Below, piece after piece: positions 28,380-37,949 of a DNA stretch of 64,000 nucleotides (its first letter is position 1; each line of letters begins with the position of its first letter). The position numbers and the translations under genes are program-made. Source of the DNA: Nonomuraea rubra (GTDB lineage Bacteria; Actinomycetota; Actinomycetes; Streptosporangiales; Streptosporangiaceae); NCBI RefSeq assembly GCF_014207985.1, contig NZ_JACHMI010000001.1, positions 4,075,001 to 4,139,000 on the forward strand, read 5' to 3'. The notes beneath the pieces are model-generated. The model worked only from the letters and a program-made list of their open reading frames with translations. It ran no database searches and was not told the DNA's origin.

Positions 28380-29399
28380 ATGACCATCGACGCCTTCATC
28401 GACGCCCTGCCCAAGGTCGAGCTGCACGTCCACCTGGTGGGCTCGGCCTCGGTCCCGACCGTGCTGGAGCTGTCGCGCCGCCACCCGGGCAGCGCGGTGC
28501 CCACCACGGAGGAAGAACTGCGCGACTTCTACCGGTTCGTCGACTTCCCGCACTTCGCCCGCGTCTACCGCGCCATCAACGCCCTCGTACGTGAGCCGGA
28601 GGACGTCGCCACCCTCGTCCTCGGCCTGGCCCGCGATCTCGCCCCGCAAGGCGCCCGCTACGTGGAGCTCCAGGTCACGCCGTACGCCCACCACCTGGTC
28701 GGCATGCCCATGCGCGAGGTCACCGAGGCCCTCGACCTGGCCGCCCGCCGCTCACTGGCCGAGCACGGCGTGGAGCTGGCCTACATCTTCGACATCCCCG
28801 GCGAGTACGGGGAGGAGGCCGCGAAGGTCACCCTGGAGCACGCCCTCCAGGAACCTCCCGCCGCCCTGGTAGGTTTCGGCATCGGCGGAATAGAACAGGA
28901 ACGTCCGAAATACCGCGACGCCTACCGCTCGGCCTTCTCCGCCGCCCGCGCCGCCGGCCTCCACAGCGTCCCGCACGGCGGCGAGATGAGCGGCCCGGAG
29001 ACCATCTGGGAGGTCATCGACGGCTACGGCGCCGAACGCATCGGCCACGGCATCAACTGCCTCTCGGACCCCCGCCTGGTGTCCCACCTCCGCGACACCC
29101 AGCTCCCCCTGGACGTCTGCCCCACCTCCAACCTCTGCACCGGCCAGATCGCCCGCATCGAGGACCACCCGCTGCCTCGCATGCTGGAGGAGGGCCTGTA
29201 CGTGACGCTGAACAGCGACGACCCGCCCATGTTCGCCACGACGCTGGCCGAGGAGTACCGGGTGGCGCACCGGGTGTTCGGGTTCGGGAAGGAGGAGCTG
29301 GCGCAGCTCGCGCGGAACGGGGTGCGGGCGTCGTACCTGGGGGAGGGGCGCAAGCAGGAGCTGCTGGCCGAGATCGACGCGCTCGTCGGCGCCGGTTGA
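28380..29399 (+). CDS. Adenosine deaminase family protein (possibly aminodeoxyfutalosine deaminase)
   Basis: 339 residues, a normal family length. Zinc and catalytic motifs: HVHLVG near residue 16 (canonical adenosine deaminases have HxHLDG, so Asp is Val), PHGGEMSG with the catalytic Glu near 202, ERIGHG near 222, and NSDDPPMF with the metal Asp near 278. In actinobacteria the subgroup with HLVGSA includes aminodeoxyfutalosine deaminases of the futalosine menaquinone route, so the substrate may not be adenosine. No other mqn gene is in the window. ATG 28380 is supported by homology. A -10 box 7 nt upstream suggests leaderless mRNA, though AAGG at 28368-28371 could serve as a weak ribosome site. 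Confidence 0.85.
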   Translation: MTIDAFIDALPKVELHVHLVGSASVPTVLELSRRHPGSAVPTTEEELRDFYRFVDFPHFARVYRAINALVREPEDVATLVLGLARDLAPQGARYVELQVTPYAHHLVGMPMREVTEALDLAARRSLAEHGVELAYIFDIPGEYGEEAAKVTLEHALQEPPAALVGFGIGGIEQERPKYRDAYRSAFSAARAAGLHSVPHGGEMSGPETIWEVIDGYGAERIGHGINCLSDPRLVSHLRDTQLPLDVCPTSNLCTGQIARIEDHPLPRMLEEGLYVTLNSDDPPMFATTLAEEYRVAHRVFGFGKEELAQLARNGVRASYLGEGRKQELLAEIDALVGAG

Positions 29400-29400
29400 G

Positions 29401-29436
29401 GCCGGCCAGGGGTGTGCCGGGTGCCGGATGGCCGGC
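29401..29436. terminator. Bidirectional hairpin between deaminase and pgl
   Basis: Perfect arms GCCGGCCA (29401-29408) and TGGCCGGC (29429-29436) lie in the 65-bp gap between convergent genes. Confidence 0.6.
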
Positions 29437-29464
29437 AGCGGAGTGCGCCGCCGGCCTTCCACCG

Positions 29465-30238
29465 TCAGGGAGAGGCCAGCCGCCCCAGCCCCGGCGGGAT
29501 CTTGCTCGCCGCCGCGCGATCCAGCAGGAACAACGTGCGCCCCCGCCCCCGTGCCCCCGCCGCCGGCACCTGGACGGGCCCGGACTCCGACAGGGCGAGC
29601 CGGACCGCGCCCGACTTCTCCTCGCCGGCCGCCACCACCCACACCTCGCGGGAGGACTGGATGGCGGGCAGCGTGAGGGAGATGCGGGTGGGCGGCGGCT
29701 TCGGGGAGCCGTGCACCGCCACCACCGGGCGGGTGTCGTAGAGCGCGGGCATCCCCGGGAAGAGGGAGGCCACGTGGGAGTCGGGGCCCATGCCGAGCAG
29801 CATCACGTCGAAGCTCGGCACCGGCCCGTGGTCCTCGGGCCTGGCGGCCTGGCGCAGCTCGGTGGCGTACGCGTCGGCCGACTCCTCGGCCGTCATGCCC
29901 GAGTCGGGGCCGCGCATGACGTGCACCCGCGCGGGGTCCACGTCCACGTGGTCCAGCAGGGCCTCGCGGGCGCCGGTCTCGTTGCGTTCCTTGTCGCCGG
30001 CGGGGACGAACCGCTCGTCGCCCCACCAGATGTCCAGGCGCCGCCAGTCGACGGCGTCCCTGGCGGGGGTGGCGGCGATGGCGGCCAGCGTGGCGATGCC
30101 GACGGTGCCGCCCGTCAGCACGATCGACGCCGAGCCCTTGGCCGACTGCGCGTCGACCAGCCGGGTGATGATCCGCGCGGCGACGGCCTTGGCCAGGACG
30201 TCGGCGTCGCGGTGCACGACGATGCCGGGAACGCTCAT
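29465..30238 (-). CDS. pgl: 6-phosphogluconolactonase
   Basis: Hydrolyses 6-phosphogluconolactone made by Zwf in the oxidative pentose-phosphate pathway. 257 residues, sugar-phosphate-isomerase-like fold. Seen: VLTGGTVGIATL, WWGDERFVP, and LLGMGPDSHVASLFPG, the family signature (usually GPDGH; here Gly is Ser). GGGGAG lies about 6 nt before ATG 30238. An earlier ATG at 30265, which overlaps the opcA stop as ATGA, is possible and would add 9 residues. It is last gene of the tkt-tal-pgi-zwf-opcA-pgl operon. Confidence 0.94.
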   Translation of the reverse strand: MSVPGIVVHRDADVLAKAVAARIITRLVDAQSAKGSASIVLTGGTVGIATLAAIAATPARDAVDWRRLDIWWGDERFVPAGDKERNETGAREALLDHVDVDPARVHVMRGPDSGMTAEESADAYATELRQAARPEDHGPVPSFDVMLLGMGPDSHVASLFPGMPALYDTRPVVAVHGSPKPPPTRISLTLPAIQSSREVWVVAAGEEKSGAVRLALSESGPVQVPAAGARGRGRTLFLLDRAAASKIPPGLGRLASP

Positions 30239-30261
30239 GGTCGTCTCCCCTTGAACTGCCG

Positions 30262-31176
30262 TCATCCCTTGTACGTCCTCGCGAACCGCTTGACCGCGGC
30301 CTCGTAGATCTCGTCGGTGTCGAGCCTGCGCAGCTCCTCGGCCATCAGCTCGGAGGTCTGCCGCCTGGCCAGGGCCACGTTCCTGTCGGGCTGGCCGGGG
30401 CGGGAGAGCGTGGCCAGCCGGGCGTCGGTCCTGACGACGGCGAGCTCGCCCTCGGCGAGCTGCAGGCGTACGGAGGTCAGGCCGGGGCCGGAGGAGTCGA
30501 CGACCTTGATCGGGGCGCCGAGCCGCTCCGACAGCCAGGCGGCCAGCAGCGGGGCGCTCGGGTGGCCGGGGGAGGCCTCCACGGTGCCCTTGCGCACCTT
30601 GCCCACCGGCTGGTCGAACGCGGCGGCCAGCAGGCTGCGCCACGGCGTCAGCCGGGCCCAGGACAGGTCGGTGTCGCCGCGCGCGTACCCCTTGGCCCGG
30701 GTGACCAGCGACTGGACGCCGCCGTCGTCGAAGCCCTTGGCGTCGGTGATGCGCCGCTGCGCCAGCGCGCCGATCGCGTCCTTGGACGGCGCGTCGGGGG
30801 CCGCGCCCGGCCACCACGCCACGACCGGCGTGTCGGGCAGCAGCAGCGGGCTGACCACGGAGTCGGCGTGGTCGGTCAGCTCGCCGTACAGGCGCAGCAC
30901 CACGACCTCGCCGGGCGTGTTCTCGCCGATGCGCAGCTCGGCGTCGAGCCTGATGGCCTCCTCCGGCTCCCGCTTGATCACCACGATGATGCGCGAGGGG
31001 TGCTCGCGGGCCGCCTCGGTGGCGGCGCGGAGCGCGTCGTACTGGTGGCGCTCCTCGCTGACCACGACGAGCGTGAGCACCATGCCGATGGCGGGCGCGC
31101 CCATCTGGTGACGCAGGTGGGTGAACTGGGCGGCGATCTTCCCGGCCGTCGTGTCCGTGAGCATAAAGGTCGTCAC
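30262..31176 (-). CDS. opcA: OpcA, glucose-6-phosphate dehydrogenase assembly/activator protein
   Basis: 304 residues, the partner that activates or assembles Zwf in actinobacteria and cyanobacteria. Recognisable segments are MTTFMLTDTTAGKIAAQF at the start, VVAWWPGAAP near 120, RRITDAKGF and SWARLTPWRSLLAAAFD near 170-185. AGGAGG lies 4-5 nt before GTG 31176; a second start (ATG 31164) is less well placed. It is 64 bp from zwf and 23 bp from the chosen pgl start. The Zwf-OpcA-Pgl adjacency supports an NADPH-generating role. Confidence 0.95.
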   Translation of the reverse strand: MTTFMLTDTTAGKIAAQFTHLRHQMGAPAIGMVLTLVVVSEERHQYDALRAATEAAREHPSRIIVVIKREPEEAIRLDAELRIGENTPGEVVVLRLYGELTDHADSVVSPLLLPDTPVVAWWPGAAPDAPSKDAIGALAQRRITDAKGFDDGGVQSLVTRAKGYARGDTDLSWARLTPWRSLLAAAFDQPVGKVRKGTVEASPGHPSAPLLAAWLSERLGAPIKVVDSSGPGLTSVRLQLAEGELAVVRTDARLATLSRPGQPDRNVALARRQTSELMAEELRRLDTDEIYEAAVKRFARTYKG

Positions 31177-31240
31177 GAGTCCTCCTCCGTCGGCCTCGCG
31201 ACCGTCATGCTGTGTCTCATCGTTCGTTCGCTGCGCTCTC

Positions 31241-32842
31241 TCACAGCCTCCTCCACACGCGGCCGTCGCGGGCCATCATCGCGTCGGCCGACTCGGGCCC
31301 CCACGAACCGGACTCGTACGGCTCCGGCTGCCCCTGCGTGGCCCAGAACTCCTCGATCGGGTCGAGGATCTTCCACGACAGCTCCACCTCCCGCTGGTGC
31401 GGGAAGAGCGGCGGATCGCCGATCATCACGTCGAGCAGCAGCCGCTCGTACGCCTCCGGCGACGACTCCAGGAACGACTCGCCGTAGGCGAAGTCCATGG
31501 AGACGTCGCGCACCTCCATCGCCGTCCCCGGCACCTTGGAGCCGAACCGCACCGTGATGCCCTCGTCCGGCTGGACCCGGACCACCAGGGCGTTCTGGCC
31601 GAGGATCTCGGTGTCGTCCTTGCTGAACGGCAGGTGCGGCGCCCGCTGGAACACCACGGCCACCTCGGTGACGCGCCGGCCCAGCCGCTTGCCGGTGCGC
31701 AGGTAGAACGGCACCCCGGCCCAGCGCCGGTTGGCGATCTCCAGCTTGATGGCGGCGTAGGTCTCGGTGGTGGACTGCTGCGAGATGCCCTCCTCCTGGA
31801 GGTAGCCGACGACCTTCTCGCCGCCCTGCCAGCCCGCGGAGTACTGGCCGCGCGCGGTGTTCAGGCCCAGGTTGGCGGGCAGCCGCACGGCCTTGAGCAC
31901 CTTCTCCTTCTCCCGCCGCAGCGAGTTGGCCTCGAAGGAGGTCGGGTCCTCCATCGCGACGAGCGCGAGGAGCTGGAGCAGGTGGTTCTGGATGACGTCG
32001 CGGGCGGCGCCGATGCCGTCGTAGTAGCCGGCACGGCCGCCGATGCCGATGTCCTCGGCCATCGTGATCTGCACGTGGTCGACGAAGCTGCGGTTCCAGA
32101 TCGGCTCGTAGAGGTTGTTGGCGAACCTCAGCGCCATGATGTTCTGGACGGTCTCCTTGCCCAGGTAGTGGTCGATCCTGAAGATCGAGCTCTCCGGGAA
32201 GGCCGAGGTGGTGATCTCGTTCAGCTCGTGGGCCGACTGCAGGTCGTGCCCGAACGGCTTCTCGATGACCACGCGCCGCCACGAGCCGTCCGGCGCGTCG
32301 GACAGCCCGGTGCGCTTGAGCTGCTCCACCACCACGGGGAAGAACTTCGGCGGCACCGACAGGTAGAAAGCGTAGTTTCCGCCCGTGCCGCGGGTCTCGT
32401 CGATCTCAGCCAACGCCATGGCCAGCGCGTCGAACGCCCCGTCGTCGGAGAACTCGCCGGGAACGAAATGGATGCCCTCGCGGATCTGCTTCCAGACCTC
32501 CTCGCGGAAGGGGGTCCGGGCATGCGCCTTGACGGCGTCGTGCGTCAACTGGGCGAAATCCTGGTCCTTCCAATCGCGCCGGGCGAACCCGACCAGCGAG
32601 AAGCCCGGCGGCAGCAGCCCCCGGTTCCCCAGGTCGTAAATCGCCGGTAGCAGCTTGCGCTTGGCCAGGTCACCCGTCACGCCGAACAACACCATCACAC
32701 ATGGTCCAGCCACCCGGGGCAGCCGCTTGTCGCGCGGGTCGCGCAGCGGGTTGGCGGCCGCCACCGCCTCGGTCGTGGCGATGCCCGCGACGGCCGCCGC
32801 CACGGTGGCGGCCTCCTCCGCGGGTGCTGCCGGGTCTGTCAT
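31241..32842 (-). CDS. zwf: Glucose-6-phosphate 1-dehydrogenase
   Basis: First step of the oxidative pentose-phosphate pathway, making NADPH. 533 residues from ATG 32842, with AGGAGG 6-7 nt upstream. Motifs: nucleotide-binding GVTGDLAKRKLLPAIY near 67, EKPFGHDLQSA, and substrate/catalytic RIDHYLGKE near 222. The first about 35 residues are an Ala-rich stretch (AAPAEEAATVAAAVAGIATT) ahead of the conserved NPLRDPRDKRLP; most homologues begin near that point, so this is an extension with unknown role. The start is 1 nt after the pgi stop (TGAGATG), which ties their translation. Confidence 0.97.
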   Translation of the reverse strand: MTDPAAPAEEAATVAAAVAGIATTEAVAAANPLRDPRDKRLPRVAGPCVMVLFGVTGDLAKRKLLPAIYDLGNRGLLPPGFSLVGFARRDWKDQDFAQLTHDAVKAHARTPFREEVWKQIREGIHFVPGEFSDDGAFDALAMALAEIDETRGTGGNYAFYLSVPPKFFPVVVEQLKRTGLSDAPDGSWRRVVIEKPFGHDLQSAHELNEITTSAFPESSIFRIDHYLGKETVQNIMALRFANNLYEPIWNRSFVDHVQITMAEDIGIGGRAGYYDGIGAARDVIQNHLLQLLALVAMEDPTSFEANSLRREKEKVLKAVRLPANLGLNTARGQYSAGWQGGEKVVGYLQEEGISQQSTTETYAAIKLEIANRRWAGVPFYLRTGKRLGRRVTEVAVVFQRAPHLPFSKDDTEILGQNALVVRVQPDEGITVRFGSKVPGTAMEVRDVSMDFAYGESFLESSPEAYERLLLDVMIGDPPLFPHQREVELSWKILDPIEEFWATQGQPEPYESGSWGPESADAMMARDGRVWRRL

Positions 32843-32843
32843 C

Positions 32844-34445
32844 TCAAGCCTCCTGTGCGGCCTCGAGCAAACGCGCGACACCCGCCGCGCGGTCGGTCAA
32901 ATGCAGGCGTACGGCAGGGCGCCCCCGGGTCTCCAGCGCCCCGAGGTCCCCCAGCGCCTGGGCGAGCTGCAGCCGGCCCAGGCTGTACGGCCTTCCGGGC
33001 ACGGCGACGTCCTCGGTCACCACCCCCGTGATCTGCACGAACACCCCGTTCTGCGGCCCGCCCTTGTGATACTGCCCGGTGGAGTGCAGGAACCGCGGCC
33101 CCCACCCGAACGTCACCGGCCGGTCGGTACGCAGCGCGAGCAGCGTCCGCAACGTCTGCGGGTCGGCCATCATCCACGCGTCGGTCATCTGCTCGAAGTC
33201 GGCCCCGTCGGGCACCGGCGCGTCGAAGGCGGCCAGCCGGTCCAGGTAAGCCATGATCGCCAGGTAGCCGTCGCCGGGGATCGCGTGCAGCAGCTCGGCG
33301 AACAGCCCCGGCAGGTCCTTGGCCGTCGCCGACCCGTACACCTCGACCGGGCCGTCCACGAACGCGGGCGCGCCGGCCGGCAGGTCGGGCAGGGCCAGCA
33401 GGGCGGCGGTGTTCTCCTCCGGCTCGGCCACGTTGGGCCGGTCGCACGGATCGACCTCCAGCAGCAGCGCGGCGACGGCGGTCGCGTACTCCCAGACCAC
33501 GAACTGCGCGCCCAGCGGCCCGTCCACGCGCACGTCGCCGACGTCGGACTCGATCGCCACGACCAGCTCGTCGCCCGACCTGTTGGGGTCGGCGCCGACG
33601 ACCGGCAGGATGCCCCTGCCCTGCTTGCCGGTGGACTCGGCGATGAGCTGCTCGATCCAGTCGGGCAGCCCGAAGATGGACGAGAGCTGGTCCTCCATGA
33701 CCAGCTTGTCGCGCCCGGCCAGCGCCGCGCCGCCGAGCGCCGCCCCCAGGTCGAGCCCGGGATTGCCGCTGTCGAGCGACAGCAGCGGCAGGACCTCCTC
33801 GGCCTCGTCCAGCAGCCGCGCCACGTCGGCCCCCGCCAGCGCGGCGGGCACCAGCGCGGGCGCCGACAGCACCGAGTGGGGGCCGCCCGCGCCGGCGGGC
33901 ACCAGGTGGAAGCCGCCGGCGGCGGCCCGCCGCGCCGGCGGCGAGCCGGGATCGGCGACGACCACGATGCGGCCCGCGGGGTCCAGCCCCGCGTCCGCGA
34001 AGAGCCGCTCGAAGATCCGGAGCTGGCTGTCGGCCTCCACGGCCTGGCCGCCGCCGCCGGTCACGACCACGACCGTGGACTCCAGGCCGTCGGCCAGCGC
34101 GCGGCGTACCTGGCCGGGGTCGGTCGTGTCGAGCACGGTGAGCGGCACGTCACCGGTGGCGCAGATGACCTCCGCCGCCAGCGCCGAGCCGCCCGTCCCG
34201 GCCAGGACCACGTTCGTCAGGCCCGCGGCGCGGGCCCTCTCCGCGAGCTCGCCCAGGACGGGCAGCAGCTCGCGGGAGGAGCGGGGCGGGGCCGGCCGGC
34301 CGGCCGCCGCCTCCGCGTCGGCGTCCTCACCCCACAGCGTGGGGTCGCCGCCGGCGAGCCGCGCGGGCACGCCGTCGGCGACGAGGCGCCCCGCGACGGA
34401 GGAGGCGGCCGAGGCCACCCCCTCCTCGCGGTAGGACACCTCCAT
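32844..34445 (-). CDS. pgi: Glucose-6-phosphate isomerase (actinobacterial type)
   Basis: Interconverts glucose 6-phosphate and fructose 6-phosphate. 533 residues from ATG 34445, overlapping the tal stop by one base (TGATG). Two SIS-like halves are visible: VVLAGTGGSALAAEVI near 75 with VVVVTGGGGQAVEADSQL near 120, and the C-terminal TFGWGPRFLHSTGQYHKGGPQNG near 445-465, a strong isomerase signature with catalytic His/Lys. Ala/Gly/Asp-rich loops lengthen the middle. The Mycobacterium/Streptomyces two-gene pattern (a second pgi elsewhere) cannot be judged from this window. Confidence 0.94.
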   Translation of the reverse strand: MEVSYREEGVASAASSVAGRLVADGVPARLAGGDPTLWGEDADAEAAAGRPAPPRSSRELLPVLGELAERARAAGLTNVVLAGTGGSALAAEVICATGDVPLTVLDTTDPGQVRRALADGLESTVVVVTGGGGQAVEADSQLRIFERLFADAGLDPAGRIVVVADPGSPPARRAAAGGFHLVPAGAGGPHSVLSAPALVPAALAGADVARLLDEAEEVLPLLSLDSGNPGLDLGAALGGAALAGRDKLVMEDQLSSIFGLPDWIEQLIAESTGKQGRGILPVVGADPNRSGDELVVAIESDVGDVRVDGPLGAQFVVWEYATAVAALLLEVDPCDRPNVAEPEENTAALLALPDLPAGAPAFVDGPVEVYGSATAKDLPGLFAELLHAIPGDGYLAIMAYLDRLAAFDAPVPDGADFEQMTDAWMMADPQTLRTLLALRTDRPVTFGWGPRFLHSTGQYHKGGPQNGVFVQITGVVTEDVAVPGRPYSLGRLQLAQALGDLGALETRGRPAVRLHLTDRAAGVARLLEAAQEA

Positions 34446-35536
34446 CACGGAACCAGGTTCTTGGTGACGCTCTCGAGCAGCTCGTTCCAGGACGCCTCGA
34501 ACTTCTCCACGCCCTCGTCCTCCAGGACCTTCACCACGTCGTCGTAGTCGACGCCGGCGTCCTTGAGCGCGGCCATGGTGTTCCAGGCCTGCTCGTAGAA
34601 CGGGCGGACGGTGTCGCCGGTGATGTTGGCGTGGTCGGCCGTGGCGTCGAGCGTCTTCTCCGGCATCGTGTTGACGGTGCCGGGGGCGACGAGCTGGTCG
34701 ACGTACATGGTGTCGGAGTACTCGGGGTTCTTGACGCCGGTCGAGGCCCACAGCGGGCGCTGCGGGCGGGCGCCGGCGGCGCGCAGGCGCTGCCACCGCT
34801 CGGAGTTCATGACCTCCTCGAACGCCGCGTACGCCAGGCGCGCGTTGGCGATGCCCGCCTTGCCCTTCAGCTCCGGCTTGCCGAGCTTGTCCAGGCGCTT
34901 GTCGATCTCGGTGTCGACGCGGCTGACGAAGAACGAGGCCACCGACTCGATCGAGGCCAGGTTCAGGCCCTTGGCCTGCGCGGCCTCCAGGCCGGCGAGC
35001 CAGGCGTCCATGACCGCGCGGTACCGCTCGAGGGAGAAGATCAGCGTGACGTTGATGCTGATGCCCTCGGACAGCGCCTGCGTGATCGCGGGCAGGCCCT
35101 CGACCGTGGCCGGGATCTTGATCATGAGGTTCGGCCGGTCGACCAGCCACCACAGCGCGCGGGCCTCGGCGATCGTCTTCTCGCTCTCGCGGGCCAGGCG
35201 CGGGTCGACCTCCAGCGACACGCGGCCGTCCACGCCGCCGGTGGCGTCGTAGACCGGGCGCAGCACGTCGGCGGCCCAGCGGATGTCGTAGGTGGTGATG
35301 GCGCGTACGGCCTCGCCCACCTCGACGCCGCGCACGGCCAGGTCGTGGAGCTGGGCGTTGTACGCGTCGCCCTTGCTGAGCGCGTTGGCGAAGATCGTCG
35401 GGTTGGAGGTCACCCCGACCACGTTCTTGTCGCGGATCAGCTGCTCGAGGTTGCCGGTGCGCAGGCGCTCACGGCTGATGTCGTCGAGCCAGATGGCAAC
35501 GCCCTGGCCGGACAGCTTGTTGAGGATCTCGCTCAT
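34445..35536 (-). CDS. tal: Transaldolase
   Basis: Transfers dihydroxyacetone units in the non-oxidative pentose-phosphate branch. 363 residues, long (actinobacterial) class. Schiff-base lysine in LMIKIPAT near 138; GVTSNPTIF near 41-49; [13 protein letters not shown] near 200; [11 protein letters not shown] near 262. ATG 35536 follows the tkt stop by 5 bp, and the 3' end overlaps pgi. Together with tkt it forms the non-oxidative part of the operon. Confidence 0.96.
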   Translation of the reverse strand: MSEILNKLSGQGVAIWLDDISRERLRTGNLEQLIRDKNVVGVTSNPTIFANALSKGDAYNAQLHDLAVRGVEVGEAVRAITTYDIRWAADVLRPVYDATGGVDGRVSLEVDPRLARESEKTIAEARALWWLVDRPNLMIKIPATVEGLPAITQALSEGISINVTLIFSLERYRAVMDAWLAGLEAAQAKGLNLASIESVASFFVSRVDTEIDKRLDKLGKPELKGKAGIANARLAYAAFEEVMNSERWQRLRAAGARPQRPLWASTGVKNPEYSDTMYVDQLVAPGTVNTMPEKTLDATADHANITGDTVRPFYEQAWNTMAALKDAGVDYDDVVKVLEDEGVEKFEASWNELLESVTKNLVP

Positions 35537-35541
35537 CGTTC

Positions 35542-37650
35542 TCAGTTTCCCGTCGTCTCGCCCTTGTCCTGACCCAGCTTGGCCAGGCTCGCCCTGGCCG
35601 CCGCCGCCACGCGATCAGCCGTCAGCCCGAACTGCTCGTACAGAGTCTTGTACGGCGCGGAAGCACCGAAGTGTTCGAGGCTGACCACCTCGCCGCACTC
35701 GCCGACGAACTCGTGCCAGCCGAGCGCGATGCCCGCCTCGACCGCCACCCGAGCCCGGATCGACGAGGGCAGAACCGTCTGCTTATATGCGATGTCCTGC
35801 CCGTTGAACCACTCGACACACGGCATCGAGACCACCCGCGTGGGGATGCCCTGCGACTCCAGCAGCTCCCGGCCGTTCAGCGCGATCTCGACCTCGCTGC
35901 CCGTGGCGATGACGATGACCCTCGGCTGGCCGTCGGACGCCTCGCGCAGCACGTAGCCGCCGCGGGCCACGCCCTCGGCGCTGGTGCCCGCCACGACCGG
36001 CAGGTTCTGCCTGGTCAGCGCCAGGGCGGCGGGGCGGTCGGTGTGCTCCAGCACGGCCTTCCACGCGTACGCCGTCTCGTTGGCGTCGGCCGGGCGCACC
36101 ACGTCGAGGCCGGGGATCGCGCGCAGCGCCCACAGGTGCTCGATCGGCTGGTGGGTGGGGCCGTCCTCGCCGAGGCCGATGGAGTCGTGCGTCCACACGT
36201 ACGTGACCGGCAGCTTCATCAGCGCGGCCAGGCGTACCGCCGGGCGCATGTAGTCGGAGAAGACCAGGAACGTGCCGCCGTACGGGCGGGTGCCGCCGTG
36301 CAGCGCGATGCCGTTCAGGATGGCGCCCATGGCGTGCTCGCGGATGCCGAAGTGCAGCGTGCGGCCGTAGCGGTTGCCCTTGAAGTCCTTGGTCTGGAAC
36401 TCCTCGGGGATGAAGGACGGCTCGCCCTTCATCGTGGTGAGGTTGGACTCGGCCAGGTCGGCCGAGCCGCCCCACAGCTCGGGCAGCACCGGCGCCAGCG
36501 CGTTCAGCACCTCGCCGGACGCCTTGCGGGTGGCCATCGAGGCGCCCTGCTCGAACGACGGCAGCGCGGTGGCCCAGCCGGCCGGCAGCTCGCGCCGGGA
36601 GATCCGGTCGAGCTCGGCGGCGCGCTCCTCGTTGGCCAGCCGCCACTCGGCGTAGGACTTCTCCCACTCCGCGTGGTCGGCGCGGCCGCGCTGGGCGACG
36701 CCGCGGACGTGCTCCAGCACCGCGGCCGGCACGTCGAAGGTCTTGGCCGGGTCCATGCCCAGCACTTCCTTGGTGGCGGCGACCTCGGCCTCGCCCAGGG
36801 CGGAGCCGTGGATCTTGCCGGTGTTCTGCTTGTTCGGCGCGGGGTAGCCGATGATCGTGCGCAGCCGGATGAACGAAGGCCGGTCGGTCTCCGCCTTGGC
36901 CGCCAGCAGGGCGTCGTAGAGGGCCTGGACGTCCTCGACGTACTCGCCGGACTCGGTCCAGTCGACGCTCTGGGTGTGCCAGCCGTAGGCCTCGTAGCGC
37001 TTGACCACGTCCTCGGAGAGGGCGATCTGCGTGTCGTCCTCGATGGAGATGTGGTTGTCGTCGTAGAGGACGACGAGGTTGCCCAGCTTCTGGTGGCCGG
37101 CCAGGGAGCTGGCCTCGTGGCTGATGCCCTCCTCGATGTCGCCGTCGCTGACGATGCACCAGATGTTGTGGTCGAACGGCGAGGTGCCCGGCTCCGCCTC
37201 GGGGTCGAACAGGCCGCGCTCGCGGCGGGCCGCCATGGCCATGCCGACCGCGTTGGCGATGCCCTGGCCCAGCGGGCCCGTCGTGGTCTCGACGCCCGCG
37301 GTGTGGCCGTGCTCGGGGTGGCCGGGGGTGAGGCTGTCCCACTGGCGCAGGCGCCTGAGGTCGTCCAGCGTCAGGCCGTAGCCGGACAGGTAGAGCTGGA
37401 TGTAGAGCGTCAGGCTGCTGTGCCCGCACGACAGCACGAAACGGTCGCGCCCGAGCCAGCCCGGGTCGGTCGGGTCGTGGCGCAGCACACGCTGGAAGAG
37501 CAGGTATGCGGCGGGGGCCAGGCTCATGGCGGTGCCGGGGTGACCCGAGCCCGCCTTCTCCACTGCGTCCATCGCCAGGGCTCGAACGACGTCGACCGCC
37601 TGCTTGTCCAGGTCGGTCCATTCGAGGGCTGGCACGAGTTCGGTGCTCAA
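35542..37650 (-). CDS. tkt: Transketolase (TTG start)
   Basis: A thiamine-diphosphate enzyme of the pentose-phosphate pathway, 702 residues. Domains: N-terminal ThDP-binding ([16 protein letters not shown] near 34; [19 protein letters not shown] near 162-180), middle pyrimidine domain ([21 protein letters not shown] near 410), and C-terminal domain ([10 protein letters not shown]). The start TTG 37650 is chosen because GGAG lies 9 nt upstream and the N-terminus [19 protein letters not shown] aligns with actinobacterial enzymes. It is first gene of a six-gene minus-strand operon, divergent from ctaB. Confidence 0.96.
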   Translation of the reverse strand: MSTELVPALEWTDLDKQAVDVVRALAMDAVEKAGSGHPGTAMSLAPAAYLLFQRVLRHDPTDPGWLGRDRFVLSCGHSSLTLYIQLYLSGYGLTLDDLRRLRQWDSLTPGHPEHGHTAGVETTTGPLGQGIANAVGMAMAARRERGLFDPEAEPGTSPFDHNIWCIVSDGDIEEGISHEASSLAGHQKLGNLVVLYDDNHISIEDDTQIALSEDVVKRYEAYGWHTQSVDWTESGEYVEDVQALYDALLAAKAETDRPSFIRLRTIIGYPAPNKQNTGKIHGSALGEAEVAATKEVLGMDPAKTFDVPAAVLEHVRGVAQRGRADHAEWEKSYAEWRLANEERAAELDRISRRELPAGWATALPSFEQGASMATRKASGEVLNALAPVLPELWGGSADLAESNLTTMKGEPSFIPEEFQTKDFKGNRYGRTLHFGIREHAMGAILNGIALHGGTRPYGGTFLVFSDYMRPAVRLAALMKLPVTYVWTHDSIGLGEDGPTHQPIEHLWALRAIPGLDVVRPADANETAYAWKAVLEHTDRPAALALTRQNLPVVAGTSAEGVARGGYVLREASDGQPRVIVIATGSEVEIALNGRELLESQGIPTRVVSMPCVEWFNGQDIAYKQTVLPSSIRARVAVEAGIALGWHEFVGECGEVVSLEHFGASAPYKTLYEQFGLTADRVAAAARASLAKLGQDKGETTGN

Positions 37651-37949
37651 GTGCTCGATCTCCGGAATCTAGTTGTCATTGGATGTGGCTGTCCCGCCCA
37701 GGTCGGCCACGCCGCGGCGCCCTGCCGCAGCTTGCGCGCCCGCGCCTACACCGGACCATAACCGAGTGGGGCTGGTGATCGATTCCCATTCCACCCTCGC
37801 GTGTCCATGTACGGCGCAAGCCCCCCATTGGCCGGACCGGCCGACCCTGCGACTACAGTTTGTTTGTTCGCAGGGGCGTCACCGGCGCCCGCCCATGGAT
37901 CCGCTCTTATCAGAGGTTACGCGTTGACTTCCGACAGGCTGGAAGCGCC
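37651..37949. other. Divergent promoter region between tkt and ctaB
   Basis: About 300 bp without a convincing gene. TACAGT (37854-37859) is a possible -10 toward ctaB, but its upstream TTGGCC is 20 bp away, a poor spacing. TTGACT occurs at about 37924. No clear palindrome was found. Both operon promoters must lie here. The ctaB reading frame is open back to 37860, but the extra segment lacks family similarity. Confidence 0.4.

Noticed and set aside
35671..37761. Large plus-strand frame opposite tkt
   Set aside because: Antisense shadow of transketolase, which has full domain evidence.
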